Origin: Branchiostoma lanceolatum | Lineage: Eukaryota; Chordata; Leptocardii; Amphioxiformes; Branchiostomatidae | Assembly (NCBI RefSeq): GCF_035083965.1 | Contig: NC_089726.1 | Coordinates: 7,321,501 to 7,385,500, forward strand | Reading direction: 5' to 3' | DNA: 64,000 nt | Shown here: one piece after another, positions 1 through 19,097 of the stretch | Layout of the letters: each line of letters begins with the position of its first letter | Numbering within the stretch: position 1 is the first letter of the stretch | Position numbers and translations under genes: made by a program | Notes under the pieces: generated by a model | Told to the model about the DNA's origin: nothing | The model's database searches: none | Seen by the model: the letters and a program-made list of their open reading frames with translations, nothing else

Positions 1-2080
1 GCAGAATGACACCTAGTTCAGTACCATGGACAGTGCTATGAACCACCACGACACAGCTCTGCTAAGCACTAGAACAAGGCTATATCGTATATCGTCGTCT
101 CCATTCATGGTGAAATATTTCCTTTACTGTTTATTTGTTTCTTCCCTCTTTTTTTCACCTTCTAAACGTTTCAAAAATTCACGTCACAGTAAGTAGACCT
201 CCAGTGGACACTTCAGTAATAATCTCACGACGTGAGAGACGCCCGACAGTATTGGCTTGCGCCCTGTCCACCCAAGGGCTGCCCTTTTACCAAAGCAATA
301 GCAGAGATAACATCTTGTCTCCATGGTCCATGTCGGTACCCCGCAGTCAAAGTCTAAGATCACGTTTGATCTCAGACATGCTCAAAGGCACACTTCAAAT
401 AACTCGATCGCCTTTTATGGCTACTACAGTGAAAGAATTGCCCTGTAAACATGTTCTTATCTATATCATGGGGCTGGCCGCAAAGTCACACGGCCATGTT
501 ATTGTACTTTCAAAAGTCAATTACATTCAACAGAACTTGACTTCAGATCAGCGAGATGCTCAAGGGACGTGATTTCATTAGAGTTCAGGGCAATGTAGGT
601 CGTGTGAGGCTCATACTTTAGACCATCTAGTGGTATTACAGAGGAATTTCCAAGTAACACACTTAATCATCACGTCTCACGCGAGGCTAGCCCCTGGATG
701 TGATCGCGATACGCATGTGGCCGCCATGGGCTGGCTGACTGTTAGGGATAGAACTCAACAGAAAAGACTTACCACTTTTAGACGAATAATGATCACCAAA
801 CAACCAAAGGGCCTGCACGACAAAATCACATTCCACTCTGAGATTCACAACTACCAAACACGCTCAACCAGAACAAACACAATCAGACTTCCGAAACTAA
901 AATCCAACTATCAGAAAAGGCGCTTTCTGTACAGCGAAGTGTTGGACTAAAATTATTGCTTTTAAGGAACTATGTTATTTTCATTCCCCACTGTCACGTT
1001 GTTTGCCTCTGTATGTTTTTTTAAATTTTAATTGTAATGTGTAAATATGAATGTGTAGACTACGGGAAGAATAGATTCTTACGAGGATAATTGTGGATTT
1101 GAATAAAACTCAAAATGATCCATTCACTAATATATTCCAGGTGGTATGTTGGGAGTTGAGATTTAGCATTCAGCACCATGAACATCTTTATTTTCCATTT
1201 CGACAACAAGCCACGCATTTATTTCCGTAACAGGTTTTTGGTCCCCAGCTTACCAAAACTATGAAGAATTACTGTTTAGACGATGTGACTTGGCAAATGT
1301 GTCTACTACACAAGCGCTTAAGTGCATGGCAGCACGCTATTTTTGTAGATTTATTGCATAGAAGATTAATTGTTTAATTACGAGGTACATGTAGTAACCA
1401 TCTGGCCCGACATGGATGAGTCATGTGTCGCCTCCCAATGGAATTCCCTCTAAAGCAGAAGCCTAATTCATCAAGGACTGTTAACGTATTCCTACACAAG
1501 CATGAATCGTGGTAAGGCAGACACTTATTCAACAAGTAAGAATAAAAAGGATTTATTATTAGGTGGACACTTCCGGATAGCTTTCAGGATCATTACGTTA
1601 TTATCAGACCGACATACACGATTAAGGTCGTTGATTCTATAAAGTTTTCATCGGATTGATAATCGCTTGATAAGAAGATTAGCGAAGCTGATTAGTACCA
1701 TAAGAAGGCTTTTGGAAGAGCTTGCCGCTAGAGAATTTGCAGAGGTGTTCTGCAGCTAAAGCACGGTAGTGACTAACCAATCGGAAACCTCAGTCCGGTC
1801 CCCGCGCGGCAAAAACCAATCAGATCGCCTCATCCTCCCATGTCGATGTCATGAACACTAATTACCGATGATGACCTTTCATACTACCGATGTCGTCTTG
1901 AGAGGTGACCAAAATGGTGCCTAGGAAAGTCCTAGTTATCTATTTCTCAATATCTCTCATATTCTCAAGAACACACGTTCGGGAAAAGAGATTAAGCGTC
2001 GCGCTGTAATTTTAGAAATTAATGAGTGAGCTTTCGGCATTTGATAATCCTTCAGGGATAACAGTGGCACGCAAGGCAAA
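1..2080. other. No recognisable gene
   Basis: Open frames at 135-572 and 630-950 show no domain, no splice context and no low-complexity signature that I recognise. Composition is ordinary AT-rich intergenic DNA. I see nothing further to call here. Confidence 0.5.
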
Positions 2081-2189
2081 CAGTGAATATAACGGCGCCT
2101 GCCATTGACTCAATCCAGCTGATGTCACAGCACTTTGAAAATGTATTCCCGTTGGCCATTGGGCTGCGAGAAGTTAATGCCCCACAGCG

Positions 2190-2290
2190 ATTGGTCAGAT
2201 ATGTCGCCGTGGCCGCTCATAGGTTGAAGGTTCATTACGAACTCTCACAGCAGTATAAAGTACCCTACGCACTTCAAAATATTCGTTTAG
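2190..2290 (+). promoter_or_regulatory. Candidate core promoter of the GPCR gene
   Basis: An inverted CCAAT element (ATTGG, 2190-2194) is followed about 60 bp later by a TATA-type element (TATAAAG, 2254-2260), about 230 bp upstream of the GPCR start codon. Spacing fits a TATA promoter with initiation near 2285 and a 5' UTR of about 200 nt. This is inference from motif placement only; no transcript start is visible. Confidence 0.35.
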
Positions 2291-2491
2291 CCCTTTCGTG
2301 CTGTGTTGTTTCGTTTCTCCAAAGACCCTCATTTCGAACGTTCTGTTGTTAGCATCAGTACTAACAGCTTATCTTCGCTGTTTTTTTAGAAAAGTAAAGA
2401 CTGCCAGTAGAAAAAGTCTACAAAAAGTGGAAAATTGTGGTCGGAATTGGAGACTGTATCTTTGTGCTAGAGGTATAGACGAGTACGAATC

Positions 2492-8259
<5,768 letters not shown>

Positions 8260-8311
8260 AATGAGAAATACGTTTTAAGAATAAGCAGTTTTTAAAAGAT
8301 AGTAAGTGACG

Positions 8312-8535
8312 TCGTGTTGGCGTAATGGATAGAATGTTTAGCCAAGAACCGAGAGGTCCTGGGTTCGAACCCCCTGACATGCTTGTTGTGCCCCTGGTAC
8401 ACTTTACACGACTTTCCTGAATCCATCCAGGTGTGCACAACTTCGGTTGCAGAGGTACACGGTTGTGGAAGGAGAGTGTTGGACTCCACCTACCAATACC
8501 GTGCCCTAGACACAGTGGATAGCAACCCACTTCCC
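8312..8535 (+). mobile_element. tRNA-derived SINE in GPCR 3' flank
   Basis: An A-box-like TGGCGTAATGG, B box GGGTTCGAACCCC (8361-8373) and the family tail (TTGTGCCCCTGG, TTTACACGACTTTCC). It sits about 55 bp after the GPCR stop codon, so it is probably inside the 3' UTR. Confidence 0.7.
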
Positions 8536-9084
8536 CTACGGCATCAAAAAGGCTATGAGACTACATTTACCTTTACCAGGACACTAAATGCCGTGAATAC
8601 AAACTATTTCTTTCAGTGCCATCCTCCTAGAATAATTGACAGGATTCAAATGGAAAATAACACAAACTGACACTAATATATGAATGTACTTTTAAAGGTT
8701 CTAATGTTCGAATGCTATTCCCTAAATTTGTCTAACAGAAGGGCTGGATCCCTTTCTTGAGGAGAACTAGAATTTTGCATCCACGAACTGTCAATGTGCA
8801 ATATTGATATGGAATATTGATATGGAGGCTGTTCGCATTCATAATACGATGAGTGTAAGACATAGAATTATCATAAGTATCTAAGTAGAGTAGAATGCTA
8901 TCTTAATAGGAAACCTTCAACGTAGAAAGTTAGGCAAAGATAACTTAAGAGTAAACCTTAAAAAACGTCTGTGCTGCTGGTATAGCTATGCTTTAACTTG
9001 AGGGAATTCTATCACTCACCGCTCTCGCACAGCTAGATGGAACCCACCCCGTATCCGCACATGTCATTGCTTCACATTATTAAG

Positions 9085-9310
9085 TCCCTTTCACACTTGT
9101 GCGTATGAACAATTCCGTATGAGTTGCGTAGTAACATGTTTATGTTTGCCCAAGAAGTCATTTCTTTGCTTCGATAACTGGGCTGCACATCGGCGGGTCA
9201 AAGTAGAAAATAATTTCTTCCCTGCAAACTTTACCTAAACCAAACCAAAACAAATGTTAATGCGCAACGCATACGCACTTGAATATACTGCACACGAGTG
9301 ACAGGGCCGT
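9085..9310. mobile_element. Possible MITE
   Basis: Imperfect inverted ends: CCCTTTCACACTTGTGCG near 9085 and the reverse complement of CACACGAGTGACAGGG near 9290-9306. There is no coding content. The ends are too diverged for a firm call. Confidence 0.35.
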
Positions 9311-10018
9311 AATCACGTGTTGTGATCGGGTTGGGCTTGACGGATGTCATATCTGATCGTTTTGTGAGAGAAATATTAGTGTACATTGCGCTCTTAGAGT
9401 ATTTTTTTTTATGGGAGGTATGGATAGTTGACCATCTTTTCCTGTGAATAGGATGAAGGCATTTTTCTTCAGCATTGCCTCAAACTCTTTGTTGTTGAAA
9501 ATACTACCATAAAACAACTGCTGTTGTTGATCTACAAATGATGTACCCCAAGCTTAAAGAGACTCCTGTGTAATTTGCGATAGAACACACTTCAGCAAGC
9601 AGTACGACAACCATTCTTACTCACACTAACGTTACGGACAGGTCTTAACTCGTACGAGCTCATCGTAAAGCAGCTTTTGCGGAATCGAAGTTCATTGTCA
9701 GAACGATAATAGCGACAATTACATGCATAGTTTTAGACACCAGCTTATACGGACCATCTCAACAAAGAACCATCTAAGGCAATTTGAAAGTTAACGGTTT
9801 CCTGTATCACCAGGAGCGAGGCTTCCGCTTTGAGTGCTGTAATATTACCCTACTGTATGTTCAGTGGGAAGATTATGTCTGGATGCATTAAAGAACAGAA
9901 GTGAAGGAAAAAGCTTGTGTGTGTGATTATGTTTAACGTGCATTTCTCTTTACCTTTAGAATACATGCAACTATTCTAACCAACATTCCGACATCTTGAT
10001 TCCTGCCCTAAAAACCCC

Positions 10019-10398
10019 ACGAGGCAATATTAGCTCCTGTACTCAAACAACAGGAGCCCATTGGCTTATTAATATCAACCTTGTCTTGGCTTGACTTTGT
10101 CTTATTTTAGTTCCTGTCTGGACCATTTACAGTTTGTAACGTTAGTCATCCCATTTACATATCGGTTCATAATTGTTGGCTAAAGACAACTGGTGAACCG
10201 CAGATCTTTTTTCAGTCACTGACGAAAGGCACATGCAGTGGATGCTGACCTTTCCCAAATCTATGCGCTCACTTGAGTAACAGACACCTTGCGTATTCTA
10301 ATCGTCAGACACAAGGTAGCTATAAAGAACAGCAAACAGCGACCATGCCACATACCAACATAGCTCCTGTTGAGTACATGAGCTAATGTAGCCTCATG
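10019..10398. mobile_element. MITE with about 38-bp terminal inverted repeats
   Basis: The left end (ACGAGGCAATATTAGCTCCT then GTACTCAA..CAGGAGC, 10019-10060) matches the inverted right end (10360-10398, CTCCTGTTGAGTACATGAGC then TAATGTAGCCTCAT) with few differences. The interior is non-coding, so it is a non-autonomous DNA transposon. Confidence 0.65.
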
Positions 10399-11589
10399 GA
10401 GGTGGTACAGCAGGCCTGTAAGAATCAAGGTGTCGAACAGTTGGTCAGAATTGCTGCATTTATCATTATGTTCTAAACCAGTTCATCGTATGATACTACC
10501 CTTACTGACCACTAGAAATGAGATAATGTTTAAGATGTCCCTTGGCGGTAAAAATAACCCACTTTGTAATAAACGCCGTGGCAGCATTTAACAGTCCGTT
10601 TCGGATCAGTATTTAGGGTCAGCGATTAAAGTTTCCAGCGCTTGGCAGAGAAAGACAGCGTGCCAATTCCACATGGCGTCGGAGGATAAACCTTCTACAG
10701 CATGATTTTACACTGAAAATTTAATGCAGATTTAGAGAACTAGAAGCGTCGTTAATAAAACATTTCTATTTCCAGTGAGGGATCCTAATAGTCACCGTGG
10801 TGCAGGTAAAGTTATGTGCCTGGGTTTCAGTAGAATACGTTACTAAAATAAAAGGGCATAGGTCTCAATCATTTATGCCATGACTAAAACTGAGGAAAAT
10901 TGCAGCGAGCAGAGACTTTACCATGACTTTCACTTTGCAATCGCTCCCGCTACAAAAACTGGCAACGGCTGTAGATTTCCATATACTGTAGCCGCTTTAT
11001 AGCTTTGCATACCTGCTGGGGTATTAGCGGGACGGGTTGACTATCCTTCAGGATCAGTCATGCCATTTACGTTCCATGCCCTCCTGATGATTTTCACTTA
11101 AAATGGACGGGTCATTTTTAAACAAACGCTTTGGAGAACTGTTGTAAAGTTGAAATAAAGTCCATTGGTGTGTTGCCTTTAACTTAGGTACAATCTCACT
11201 TCATATGAAAAATGTCCCTAATATTTCTTTAAATAAATCCCTGATACACCATTAGGGAGTAATATAGAACATCAAAGTATGTACGACAAAGTCTATAGAA
11301 CAAGTAATACTTGTACGTTTTCATCAAACCTTTCTTCAGACTCAGTAATATTTTGAACTTTTCAATTTTTGCTGTGACGAAGAAAATAACACAAAAGCTA
11401 ATTTCCACGAGCCAAATAATAATCGCCTTGATCGGTGTCGTTGCCTGGCAACTCATCAGACGACGTGCTGTCCCATTCTTACGTTTATTACGGCTTGTCA
11501 TACAGCGCAGTGGGGTCGTGTTGGCGTAACGATCACCGCACGAAATCGGGTACTTAAGCATGCTTAATTAGATTCGTAAATGAAGCGTA

Positions 11590-11892
11590 AACATTGGAAC
11601 AAGATTAAGTAACCTTTAAGCCGCATTTAAGACGTATTAAATGCCAAAACTATAGGTCCATCTTTACACTATCTTTACGAACAGCGTAAAGACAACTTAA
11701 AAATGTACATGTATATATCTTTACGCAATCTTTAATGTCACTTAAGGATGCATTAAATCTAATGTTCCCCTACATGGGTAAAGCATATCTTTACATCATC
11801 TTAACGAACAGCGGAAAGCCAACTTAAAAATTTAGATATCTTTAGTTAATCTTGTCGCTTAAGTATGCATTAAATATAATGTTCCGTGGTAT
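11590..11892. repeat. Tandem duplication, unit about 125 bp
   Basis: Two-plus copies carry ATCTTTAC, AACAGCG.AAAG, CAACTTAAAAAT, CACTTAAGGATGCATTAAAT and AATGTTCC blocks. AT-rich and non-coding, it abuts the larger tandem array that follows. Confidence 0.6.
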
Positions 11893-12760
11893 GCGCACAG
11901 CATACGTACCAACGGATTTGAGAATACGGCGGTGTCGTTTTGGCAAAAGTGAACAACAATTTAGTCGACAAATGTAACACACCAAAGTTTCAAAACCTCA
12001 GTATATTACGGATTATTTCTCAAGGTCTTTCTGGTGTACTTTGAAAGGTTTAAACGTAAGCATTATAGAACGAGACAAAATCATTGCACGAGCAGTTTCC
12101 GTGTTCATATAAACATTGAACCCGCTCTGTAAAAACCCTAAACCTTAAGTCTTATATCCTAACGTTACATTTATTTTGTCAATTGCCAATCTGATAAAGC
12201 GTGTGTGGTTAATTTAACTCGAGATAGGAACAGCCAACCATCAAATTGTGTACAAGTATCGCACACAAGTACCACTAAACACGCACAGCATACATGCCAA
12301 CGGATTTGAAAATGCGTTCGTGTCATTTTGGCCATTGTGAACAACAATTTAGTGGACAAATGTAACACACACAACTTTCAAAAACCTCTGTGTCAGTATA
12401 CTATGGGTTGTTTCTAAATGTCTTGCTGGTGTACTTTGAAAAGTTTAAACGCAAGCACTTTTTCCCGCGAGCCGTGTGCACTCGCCTATTGTTTTCAGTG
12501 AGACAAAATTCTTGCACGAACAGTTCCCGTGTTCTTGCAAACATTGCACCCGCTCTATAAAAACCCTAAACCTAAGTCTTACATTCTAACGTTACATTAA
12601 TTTTGCCTTAACATTGCCAATCTGGTAAAGTGTGTGCGGTTTATTCAACTCGAGATAGGAACAAGCAACCATCAAATTGTGTACAAGCATCGCACAAAAG
12701 TTCCTCTGAACGCGTACAGCATGTATACCAACGAATATGAAAATGCGGCGGTGTACACAA
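11893..12760. repeat. Satellite-like tandem repeat, unit about 390-430 bp
   Basis: Two full copies and the start of a third begin near 11895, 12283 and 12715 with GCACAGCATACGTACCAACGG or variants. Shared blocks include GTGAACAACAATTTAGT, GGTGTACTTTGAAA, AAAAACCCTAAACC and CTCGAGATAGGAACA. The 388 and 432 bp spacings differ by an insertion near 12460. Confidence 0.8.
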
Positions 12761-12904
12761 GCCATGCACTATCACCACAGCCCGGCACATCCTCCTCATG
12801 CTTGTCACAAGTTTTGTTACGCGACCCCTGGCTATTCTTCCACAAGGAGTAGTCGTAGGTCGACCAGTGTTGTTCTGTTGATCGTTCTTGAATGCACAGC
12901 TCGC

Positions 12905-13420
12905 CCAAGCTGATCAGTGATCACAGAGTCTGAGACTGTGTTCAATTGTGTTGAGATCTGGGCTGCAGGAGGGCCATTCTATCCTCTGTATTCCTGCATC
13001 CTGGAGGTGGTCTGAAATGACTTTCATTCTGTATGGACGTGCACCATCATCTTGCAGATCTTGCATATGGCAGAGGTAAGGATCTTGGAAATGTGACTGG
13101 ATTGAGAAAGGTGTCTCTATGTCTTGACACATCGAGGTTGCTTAGGATGATTAGCCTGGTTTTTCTGGCAGTCAACGTTGTACTGCCCCTCACCATGACA
13201 CTGACTCCAACAAAACAATCAGTCAGTCTGTGCAACAGTAAGCGTAGGGTTCTCCTCGTTGCCCACACTTTCATTTACCCTTCCAACAGTCGAAATAAAT
13301 TTAATCTCAACTGTAGCTGTGAACATAACATTCCTCTAACACCGTTCCATGCACGATGCGGACGACACCACCACAAATGGATTTGGCGCGGCGCTGAGTG
13401 TTGGACACAAGCATAGCTAG
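12905..13420 (-). pseudogene. Tc1/mariner-type transposase remnant
   Basis: Read on the minus strand in broken frames: a SDE.. FISTVGRV / KVWATRRT segment (Tc1 DDE domain, VWRRRGER-like), then GVSVMVRG (GGSVMVWGG-like), LTARK, and after a frameshift QDDGARPYR and CSPDLNTIEH (the hallmark DNARPH and SPDLNPIEH blocks). Frameshifts and a stop show it is dead. Terminal inverted repeats were not located. It directly follows the satellite at 11.9-12.8 kb. Confidence 0.75.
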
Positions 13421-15199
13421 AAATTTGGGCACTTTTTTTCTACAACCCACTCGCGTAAGCAGGCCTGGTGCTCGCTCCATGAGATAGCAATTATAGTGAG
13501 TTGGGTATCATAGAAAAGGAGATTACACAGGCTTTTCAACGATATATAATGCATTGAAATTGATCAAGAAACAACAGAAATATGATCAACCAAAGTAAAG
13601 TTTCCAAACTTTTTGTGCGTAGTTTATATCCAGTTGGCACTAGCACCTCCTTTTGACACGTCATGCAATAACACCTTACGCTTGCCGTCATATACTTCTT
13701 TTCCCAAGTTCACGTAGCTCTGTTTGACGTTTCGGCGAAACATTTTTACCTACCCGTACGTATTGATGAAATTCACGCATTACTGTATCTCATTTTGATA
13801 CTGAAAAAGAATGAATTACTACGTATGATTAGATAAAACTATTACAAGATACCTTGCATCATTGTTGCATCATATTATCAAGAAAATCCAAACTAACTTT
13901 TCCTCCAACATAGTTTCTGTAACTCCTATCTCATAGATTGGGGTTTTATTTTGCGATGTTGAAGCGGACATAAAATAGGGCACCTACTTTTGTGACATTA
14001 TATATGAAACTTTCATCGTCGTAATTGGTAGTAGCAATTGACATGAAAGAAACGTAAATTGGACGTCCCTGCAAGTCATTACGCCAACATTGTCATCATT
14101 TAATGACATCGGCCGGAAAAATATTTGAAGTCGCCAGGAAACGCTACTCAAGAGAGAAATCAAATTTCCGTTCCAGCTGTGACCGAGTGGACAGCACAGC
14201 ATGGTCGGCTTCTTCAGTCCAATTAATTTGTTTTTCAGAGAAACACTGTCAGACAGCGAATCAGAGAGGTGGAAGAAATTGTAGACTACGTCCCCTGGCA
14301 CGGCCATCTGAGAAATCAATTCCCTTTTCTTGATATCCATGCCTACTTTTTCTTTGATATCCAGGCGAATAGAATCATCTGCTTCAATATAATATATTGG
14401 TACCAATTACATGTAGTTATCAAAGTCGCTTTGAGAGTTCCATGCCTGGTGCAATTAAAAAGCAAATAAGGTCACCCGGAGATTTTGCAGTCTTTTGTAT
14501 TCCGTTCTAGACTGCGGACAACAACAGCGTGCAGACACTGAAATCAATTTTATCGACATAATATGCAAGGAAACTATGTATTTCATGAATTCAGGTCACT
14601 TATTAGCTTCACTAATCTACATTTTTTGTATCGACAGGAAACTTTCTAGGGCAAACTTATAACCCAGTATAACATCGGTTGAAGATCTGCGGACCACAAC
14701 TGTCGGCATAATCGACCAGGACATCATGTATAATTATTTTTGTAGGTCGCCAATCAGCTTTTACCTGCTTAACATCGACAGACGACTTTAAACTTGGGTA
14801 TCAGGCAAACTTACAGCCTACATGACATCGTCTGGAGAGGTGGAGGCCATAATTGAATATCAGATTATGCTGTCAAGCTTAATCTTTTACATAGGGTAAT
14901 CAAAGTTCCCCAAATTAACGTCATTCGATTGTTGTTATATGCCCTGATTTTATAAAGAGAGCATAATCTGTGTCTTTGTAATTTTTTTAGACAAGTAAAG
15001 ATCAAAAAGGTTTGAACCCTGACCTCCCTCACGAAACCCGTGAAACAGCCGGCGGCCCATTTCCCCTAACTTCCGGGCTTCGAGCGCTACACGCACGCGA
15101 AGCTGTTTTCTTCTGGAGAATACCCTATCCCGGTTATAACCGGGTGCAGCACACAAGGCATGTTTCTGTATCCCTGATAAAACCGGGACTGGCAGCTTA

Positions 15200-15362
15200 A
15201 GGGTTTTGATATCATTTAAAACGTATGACCAAAAAGACAACAAAACACACAAAGCTTTAAAAGATTCGTTTTTTGTCGAAGACATTCGTTGAGTGCTTTG
15301 TCAATTTGATCGGCCGCAGCGACGCCGCCAGCGTGCCTCGGGTTCAGTGAGAGGGGGGCTTT
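15200..15362. mobile_element. Partial MITE, CTAAAGCCCCCCTCTCAC family
   Basis: The block ending GCAGCGACGCCGCCAGCGT.. GTGAGAGGGGGGCTTTAG matches the full element at 48009-48264, including the AAAAAGACAACAAAACACA interior. Only one terminus is recognisable here. Confidence 0.6.
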
Positions 15363-16298
15363 AGGAGTTTTCTTGGACTTTCAATCAATAAGCATGAATG
15401 TTCTTTTTTTTCCTTTTGGCGGCCATTCGAGGTTACGGAGTGAGAAACACGGAAACAGCATGACTTCTCCATAAAGCGCCTGTCACACAAAGCCAACCAT
15501 AGCCTCGACCTTCTCCAGAATATGGAGCAGACTCATTCATTTTAAGACTGCATTCTTTTAAGTCTCACACCGGGAAGGACCCCTTCTCTTTGTAAAGATA
15601 GACATTGATACTTGGGAATTGTATTATGCATTCTTCTACAGAAACAATGGATCAAACAGACAGACGAATGACACATTCAAGAATTTGTGGGGTATTCATG
15701 CTTTCTTGGAATTGACTAATTTTTCTAGGAATTGACAAAAGGATCACAGGCTAAAGGGAATCACCCCCCTCCCCACGCATCACTTCAACTTTAACGTCGC
15801 AACTTTACAAACTTTTTATTTTCTTCAAAATTACAGGTGATCACCTAGCTGTCTGAAAATTCAATAAAGAAAAAATTGAAGAAGAAAAAACTTCATGCGA
15901 ATTTCCTGGAAATCCGTCTCCCCGCTCTCAAACCATTTAATCCCGAAACTCCCGTGACGCTAATCTGTATTCCTATGACGTCAGTGGGTCTGGGAGTGCA
16001 GTCAAGTGAGCGAGCTGGAGGAGGGTTTGACGCACAACCATTTACTTCGTCTTAAACAACCTCTTTGAAGAGTCAGGTTTGATATTCCGATGGAAGATCC
16101 CCGGGGTCGGAATCTACATATCCTGTCAGGTCTGTCGACATGGTGATTTCGGGGCTTCCGGGGTTAGAGACTGTTAAGTACAACTTCTTGTATCTATTGA
16201 CGAAACTTTTAATGAAAAAAGGTGAAAACCCGTTGGATGGAATTCTAGTGTTTAGTAGCTAGACTTCGAAGTGTACAAAGTCTGGTGCTGAAATAATT

Positions 16299-16757
16299 CT
16301 TCAGTACCAGGGACAGGGATGGTCTTTCAGTACCAGGGCCAGGAATGGTATTTCAGTGCCAGGGATAGGAATGGTTCTTCAGTACCAGGGACAGGAATGG
16401 TCCTTCAGTACCAGGGACAGGAATGGTTCTTCAGTACCATGGCCCTTCAGTACCAGGGACAGGACTGGTCCTTCAGTACCAGGGACAGGAATGGTTCTTC
16501 AGTACCAGGGACAGGGATGGTCTTTTAGTACCAGGGCCAGGAATGGTATTTCAGTGCCAGGGACAGGAATGGTTCTTCAGTACCAGGGACAGGAATGGTC
16601 CTTCAGTACCAGGGACAGGACTGGTCCTTCAGTACCAGGGACAGGACTGGTCCTTCAGTACCAGGGACAGGAACGGTTCTTCAGTACCAGGGACGGGAAT
16701 GATTCTTCAGTACCAGGGATAGGGATGGTCCTTCAGTACCAGGGACAGGGATGATTT
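16299..16757. repeat. 26-bp minisatellite
   Basis: About 17 copies of a 26-bp unit of the type TTCAGTACCAGGGACAGGAA then TGGTTC, with A/G and C/T variants. Because 26 is not a multiple of three, the array reads open in all plus frames, which makes convincing but meaningless ORFs. A decayed, inverted relative lies in caspase intron 1 (25060-25440). Confidence 0.92.
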
Positions 16758-16759
16758 TT

Positions 16760-16868
16760 CACACATATGCACACACATGTATACACACAAACACACACAC
16801 ACACACAGAGAAATTCACATGCAAACACACACACAAACACACGTACACACACACATACACTTACACAG
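16760..16868. repeat. (CA)n microsatellite
   Basis: An interrupted CA-rich tract attached directly to the 3' end of the 26-bp minisatellite. Confidence 0.85.
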
Positions 16869-17254
16869 ACTGTAGATTCTTTTGTTTTCTGTACAGTCGC
16901 CTGGAGGCATATGTAAGAGACTTGTGGTTGTCCGAGTGGTCAGAGGTGTTACTTTAACATATATCAGGAACAAACGCCTTTTTATCTACGATATTCCACC
17001 ATTAACTTTACGTGCATTGACTTGTCATTTACGTTTCAGAACACGTTCCCTCTCAGTATCACCCCACTATCCCAGGCCAAGGCGTAAAATCGAAGTGTAA
17101 ACCTGTGAAGTGCGCTGTCTGGCTCGGCCGTTGAATAGACACCCGTAGCCGGCGGACACGGCTCATGCCCGAATGGATGGCAGGTGTGCGTCCAGGCACA
17201 TATCTCCACTCTAAATGTTAATATCGTCTTTTGTTGTTTGATATGATGACGCCG

Positions 17255-17420
17255 TAAAGGTGGCTGCGTGCGAAGGTGTTTTTGTCTTCCTATATGTCAG
17301 AATAAAAAGATATCAAGATAAAGATACCTACGATTTAAACTTCCTGAAGGTTTTGTCTTCCTATACGTCAGAACGTAAAGATATCAAGATAAAGATACCT
17401 GCGACTTGAACTTCCTGAAG
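17255..17420. repeat. Tandem duplication, unit about 70 bp
   Basis: Two adjacent copies of TTTTGTCTTCCTATAYGTCA followed by GATATCAAGATAAAGATACC and AACTTCCTGAAG. A third fragment recurs at 18205-18255 inside the MITE there. Confidence 0.75.
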
Positions 17421-18067
17421 TTTTACTGCTTGAGTCTACAATGCGTGACTTTCGTGGTAAATGTATTCATGAAGACTTTGTACTTGGGCATTGCTTAGTT
17501 TCTTGTAGTTTCGACAAGGCGCCTTTACTCTTGGTGAGCCCTGTTGGCGACGAAACCACTTCACGTGAAAAGTGTCTACGGTACTTCCTGTAGCGCCTTT
17601 TGATCATTCCGTCAATTTGCCGGTTTAAATCATCGGATGGAGGAGAACTCTACAAGGGATCTCAACTCAAAGTACGTACGTAGGTGCGTGTGTGCGTGCG
17701 TGCATGCGTGGGTTACGCTTACCTGGCAGAGATGGCTCTCTGATCATAAAGCGTGCCCATCAACGCCAGGAGTATTTTTTTTCTAAAATCGGTTGGTGTA
17801 CCCTAATTCTTAAGTGTTATCTATCACCGTCTAGTCATTAAAACTATTTGTTTTTCTTCCTCTACCATAAAAATGGGAATCTCAATTCCGCTTGGCGCAC
17901 GCTGCACAAAACGTTCTGAACCCGACAAATGCCTGCCTAGTCCCTCGGACAGATCTGGTCGTTGGTTTGGGGACAAGGAATACGTAACGATGGAAATTTA
18001 GCTGTAGTCCTGTCTCTGTGACGCAGCAGGCAAAAAAAAGCCCTAAAGGCATAAGGCTCTCCATTTT

Positions 18068-18385
18068 GAAACCCCCTTTCCACTATACGGCCGTAGTTGA
18101 GTGACCGTGCAGCGACCAAGATTGCATCTGATTGACTCTTGATTTTATAATTGGAACATGATCCAAGATGTAAAAGTATCATTTATGATGACAACAACAA
18201 AAAGGTGTCTGCGTGCGGAGGTGTTTTTGTCTTCCTATACGTCAGAATATAAAGATTTTATCTAGATGTAGATTTTGAGTTGTCTTTATATAAAACCTCT
18301 TCTTTATCTATGAATTCCGTTAAGCAATCTGTCAAATATTTGTTGCAGCGCTGTCGCAGCCTCTATCTAGTGGGAAGTGGGTGGT
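18068..18385. mobile_element. Diverged MITE with nested fragment
   Basis: The left end CCCCTTTCCACTATACGGCC and right end TCTAGTGGGAAGTGGG are inverted and related to the CATTCCACTAG-terminus family. A piece of the 17.3 kb repeat is inserted around 18200-18255. Confidence 0.5.
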
Positions 18386-19097
18386 ACTGATATATACTGC
18401 CTCGGGTTTCAAATGTTATGAACGTGTCACTGTAGTACTTCTAACCTGGAACATGCGCTGAGAGGGTTGCGGGATTACGATGCTTTTCCTATATGTTATC
18501 CTGTGTTCAATAGTCTCCCCCCAACATCATTATCAGTCAGCTGGACGGCCTCAGAGTGGTGCGTGGTTGTCATACATGTAGCTCGAACAGTGGTAGGTTG
18601 GACACAGTGTAGGATTCACGATGGTTCAGGATAGGAATTGGATAAAAATGTATGGGTTTTTTTCTGCACTAGAATCGCCCATATTCCAAAAAGTTGATTT
18701 TAGATTCGTTGAAAATGCTGAAAATCATAACATCAAAAAGATGTGTGGCTGTTGTTTTTCTTACAGTGGATAGACGCACGTATGGTTTTGCTGCTCTTCA
18801 CAAGTGTAGGCGCTGTGAGAAATGGCTTGCGCCAAATCGACTGATTGAAATACAGCTCAGATATCAAGCAACCCACTCAAGCGAGAAAGCTTTTTGTCTA
18901 AGCAGGCCATGGTGTGTCCACATCGATTTCAAAAGGGCACGTACCTGATCAAACTTCAAAGAAAAGATACGGAAAATCGTGTGCGTGTGTTGCACTACTT
19001 AAGATCAGATTGTGTCAAATTACCCGATAGATCTCGATCCTTCGACCAAAAGTTGCAATGTTAAGTTACAATGTTACGATAGTCAAGACTATCACGA

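Noticed and set aside
135..950. Two plus-strand ORFs at the window start
   Set aside because: No domain, no splice signals and no codon bias that I can see; best treated as chance.
13984..14406. 140-codon minus-strand ORF
   Set aside because: No recognisable motif, AT-rich and isolated; no supporting exon nearby.
16319..16754. Gln/Gly-rich repetitive protein in three frames
   Set aside because: A 26-bp minisatellite reads open in every plus frame, and the unit is not a codon multiple.
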